64,000 bases of DNA, taken from Bog-473 sp963755375 (GTDB taxonomy: Bacteria; Actinomycetota; Acidimicrobiia; Acidimicrobiales; RAAP-2). Below the pieces are notes generated by a model. It saw only the letters and a list, made by a program, of their open reading frames with translations. It had not been told where the DNA came from and ran no database searches. Location: assembly GCA_963755375.1 (NCBI GenBank), contig CAVWKG010000016.1, positions 62,001 through 126,000 of the forward strand. Direction: 5' to 3'. Below, piece by piece: positions 62,224 through 64,000 of the stretch (position 1 is its first letter; each line of letters begins with the position of its first letter). A program made the translations under genes and the position numbers.

Positions 62224-63552
62224 GTGAACGTACAGGACTCCGACAGCTCGCCTGACGGCCCCGTCGCACGCGCGTCTGTGTCGCCGGAAAAGCCCAGGAC
62301 CGGGCCCCGGGCGCCCAGGACGAGAAAGATCTCCGCTTGGGTGCTGGTGGTTCTCGCCTCTCTGTTGATCCCGATCTCGGTGATATCGGTCTGGGCCATC
62401 CGCACGGTGACCAACACGGACCAGTACGTCTCCACGTTGGCCCCGCTTGCCCGCAACCCGGTCATCGTGGACCACCTGGCCCAGAAGGCCACCGACGAAC
62501 TCTTCTCCACGCACATCGTGCAGAACAAGGTGACCGCGGCCCTGCCGGCGAAGGCCAAGCCCATCGTCACGCCGATCGTGGCCCAGGTCCACAACTACGT
62601 GTACGGCCTCGCGCTCAAGGTTTTCGAGAGCCCAAGGTTCGGGCAGCTCTGGGACAGCCTGAACCGGCACTCCCACGACGGCGTCATTGATGTGCTCACC
62701 GGCAAGCAGACCCCGGCCGTCCAGAGACTGGAGAAGGGCGGCGGGATCGTCGTCAACGTCACCCCGGCGCTCAACAACCTGATCAACCAGGCCAACGCGA
62801 AGGGCATCACGCTGTTCAACCCGCTCAAGCCGATCCTGACCAAGGGCGACAGCTTGGGTGTCACCGTCGTGTCGAAGTCGCAGGTGTCGAAATTCACGGG
62901 TCTCTTCAACGCGATCGTGACCCTGAAATGGGCCATCCCCATCGTCGCCCTGGTGCTGGCGATCCTCGGCATCGTCATCGCAGTCCAGCACCGCAAGACC
63001 CTGCTCCGTATGGCCATCGGCATCGCCCTGGTCACCCTGTTGCTGTTGGCCGGGCTGTCCCTGGGGCGCATCACGTTCATCAACCAGGCCGGCCATACAT
63101 TCAATCGGCAGGTGGCCGGCGCGGTCTGGGACACCATGCTCCGGTTCCTCGTCACGGACCTGCGCTGGCTCTTGCTTGTCGCTGTTCTCTTCGCCCTCGG
63201 GGCCTGGCTGGCCGGGCCCGCCCGCTACGCGGTGTGGATCCGTTCGACGGTCGCCAAGGACGGCCGCTGGGTGGGGACGCAGGCCCACGAGCTGACGAGC
63301 GGTGCGGGGCGCGCCGCCGCCGGATCGGACCGCGTCCGCCGCTCCGGCGGGTGGATCGAGGAGCACCTCAACGGCCTGCGCATCGTCGGGATTGTCGTGG
63401 CGGCGCTCTTCCTCGTGTTCGGCGGGAACCTGACGGGGTGGAGCCTCCTGATCATCGTCATCGTGCTGGCCGTGTATCTGGGCCTGCTCCAGCTGGTGGC
63501 CGCCTGGGCGCGCAAGGTGGCCCACCCAGCGGCGATCTCCGGCACGGCGTAG
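62224..63552 (+). CDS. Polytopic membrane protein with large extracytoplasmic loop
   Basis: This 442-residue protein starts with a polar acidic/basic leader, then a first helix (ISAWVLVVLASLLIPISVIS), a soluble domain of about 180 residues (NTDQYVSTLAPLARNPVIVD; NVTPALNNLINQANAKGITL) and four to five further helices. It matches a family of unnamed actinobacterial membrane proteins. I chose the GTG at 62224 because sequence before it is not protein-like. The next gene, also a membrane protein, starts 21 bp later. Confidence 0.8.
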   Translation: MNVQDSDSSPDGPVARASVSPEKPRTGPRAPRTRKISAWVLVVLASLLIPISVISVWAIRTVTNTDQYVSTLAPLARNPVIVDHLAQKATDELFSTHIVQNKVTAALPAKAKPIVTPIVAQVHNYVYGLALKVFESPRFGQLWDSLNRHSHDGVIDVLTGKQTPAVQRLEKGGGIVVNVTPALNNLINQANAKGITLFNPLKPILTKGDSLGVTVVSKSQVSKFTGLFNAIVTLKWAIPIVALVLAILGIVIAVQHRKTLLRMAIGIALVTLLLLAGLSLGRITFINQAGHTFNRQVAGAVWDTMLRFLVTDLRWLLLVAVLFALGAWLAGPARYAVWIRSTVAKDGRWVGTQAHELTSGAGRAAAGSDRVRRSGGWIEEHLNGLRIVGIVVAALFLVFGGNLTGWSLLIIVIVLAVYLGLLQLVAAWARKVAHPAAISGTA

Positions 63553-63573
63553 GCCGAAGAACTCACCAATCAC

Positions 63574-64000
63574 ATGCCCGCAGAGGCTCCGGCGACGGAG
63601 GACGATGTCGCCAACGAATCACTCCCTCCGTCACGACGAGCGTCGATCGGCGGACAGTTCGAGCGTCTGGTGACGGCCATTCGTACCGGGGACGAGGCGA
63701 CGGTCGAGACGGCAGTGCTGGCACTCAGCGAACGGAGTCGCTGGCTGGCGCCCCTGGCCATGCTGGTCGGGGCATTCGCGATGCTCTTCCAAGGAGTGAA
63801 GCTTCTTTTCACCAACTGGAGGCTCACGCTCGTGCAGATCTTGCCAGCCATGTGGATCTGGGCCGCGATGCTCGACCTGAAGGCCCATGCGCTACACGGA
63901 AAGGAGTTCCACCTTCTCCGCGGCCCCCTCCTCTGGCTCGTGCTCCTGGTCATCGCCGGCCTCACGGCCGGCAGCTTCTTTCTCAATGGTGTGTTTGCGT
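63574..64000 (+). CDS. Membrane protein, cut by the window end
   Basis: The 142 codons present begin MPAEAPATEDDVANESLPPS, then VTAIRTGDEATVETAVLALS, WLAPLAMLVGAFAMLFQGVK and LTNWRLTLVQILPAMWIWAA-like sequence with three membrane helices, and continue past 64000 without a stop. It matches a family of unnamed actinobacterial membrane proteins with the pattern LSERSRWLAPLAMLVGAF and HALHGKEFH. It follows the preceding membrane gene by 21 bp, so they are probably one operon. Confidence 0.82.
   Translation, partial: MPAEAPATEDDVANESLPPSRRASIGGQFERLVTAIRTGDEATVETAVLALSERSRWLAPLAMLVGAFAMLFQGVKLLFTNWRLTLVQILPAMWIWAAMLDLKAHALHGKEFHLLRGPLLWLVLLVIAGLTAGSFFLNGVFA

Noticed and set aside
61855..63573. 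Leftward 572-codon frame
   Set aside because: Antisense shadow of the polytopic membrane protein; polar low-complexity sequence.

Overview
This 64 kb window is high-GC bacterial DNA whose gene content points to an aerobic soil or freshwater actinobacterium. The pointers are a RskA-type anti-sigma factor, a large MalT-like LuxR regulator, a cyclase/AAA/TPR regulator, actinobacterial DUF6325 and SHOCT proteins, a GAP-family membrane protein, and many P450, Baeyer-Villiger and SDR enzymes. Acidimicrobiia or a relative is possible, but there is no rRNA or other marker here to settle it. I saw no tRNA, rRNA, CRISPR array, prophage or intact transposon.

Layout. (1) 0.3-4.1 kb: a leftward operon of two ferritin-like proteins (one with a twin-arginine signal) and a cupredoxin, divergent from an ECF sigma factor/anti-sigma pair. 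(2) 4.5-7.6 kb: tatA divergent from tatB-tatC, then two small membrane proteins. (3) 7.9-11.8 kb: a short ferritin-like gene, then four overlapping rightward genes (acyl-CoA-dehydrogenase-like, PIG-L deacetylase, methyltransferase, glycosyltransferase) that look like one uncharacterised pathway. (4) 11.9-18.3 kb: a cyclase-like/AAA/TPR regulator, a TTC38-like TPR protein, a decayed luciferase-like monooxygenase and a beta-carbonic anhydrase. (5) 18.4-23.1 kb: a leftward oxidative set of FAD monooxygenase, OsmC-like protein, a methyltransferase fused to a carboxymuconolactone-decarboxylase-like domain, and a P450; the last two overlap by 4 bp. (6) 23.7-29.4 kb: topoisomerase IB, alditol oxidase, acyl-CoA synthetase and an MFS exporter followed by two strong hairpins. 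(7) 29.5-37.7 kb: an NTF2-like protein, a GH15 glucoamylase/trehalase-like enzyme, then SDR, HAPMO-type Baeyer-Villiger monooxygenase, alpha/beta hydrolase and a dihydrodipicolinate-reductase-like protein, a set that suits breakdown of a cyclic or aromatic ketone.

(8) 37.9-46.6 kb is patchy: an HD..GH protein, a divergent adenylate kinase, a VOC protein, a second GH15 enzyme and an ATP-dependent DNA ligase, mixed with gene fragments (VOC, peroxiredoxin, a possible STAS piece, a 5'-less membrane protein and a frameshifted PLDc_N/SHOCT gene). (9) 46.8-53.1 kb: a MalT-like LuxR regulator next to one copy of a small conserved protein, and across a 600-bp gap a second copy overlapping a sulfatase gene. 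(10) 53.2-59.4 kb: a probable 48-codon ORF, then cydD-cydC-cydA-cydB, the cytochrome bd oxidase and its assembly transporter in one tightly coupled operon. (11) 59.6-64 kb: DUF2252, DUF6325 and SHOCT proteins, a polytopic membrane protein, and a membrane protein running off the window end.

The recurring theme is redox and envelope physiology (Tat export, ferritin-like and copper proteins, OsmC, bd oxidase) together with oxidative catabolism. The least explained parts are the four-gene cluster at 8.7-11.8 kb, the methyltransferase-CMD fusion coupled to a P450, the paired small proteins around the sulfatase, and the short ORF coupled to cydD.
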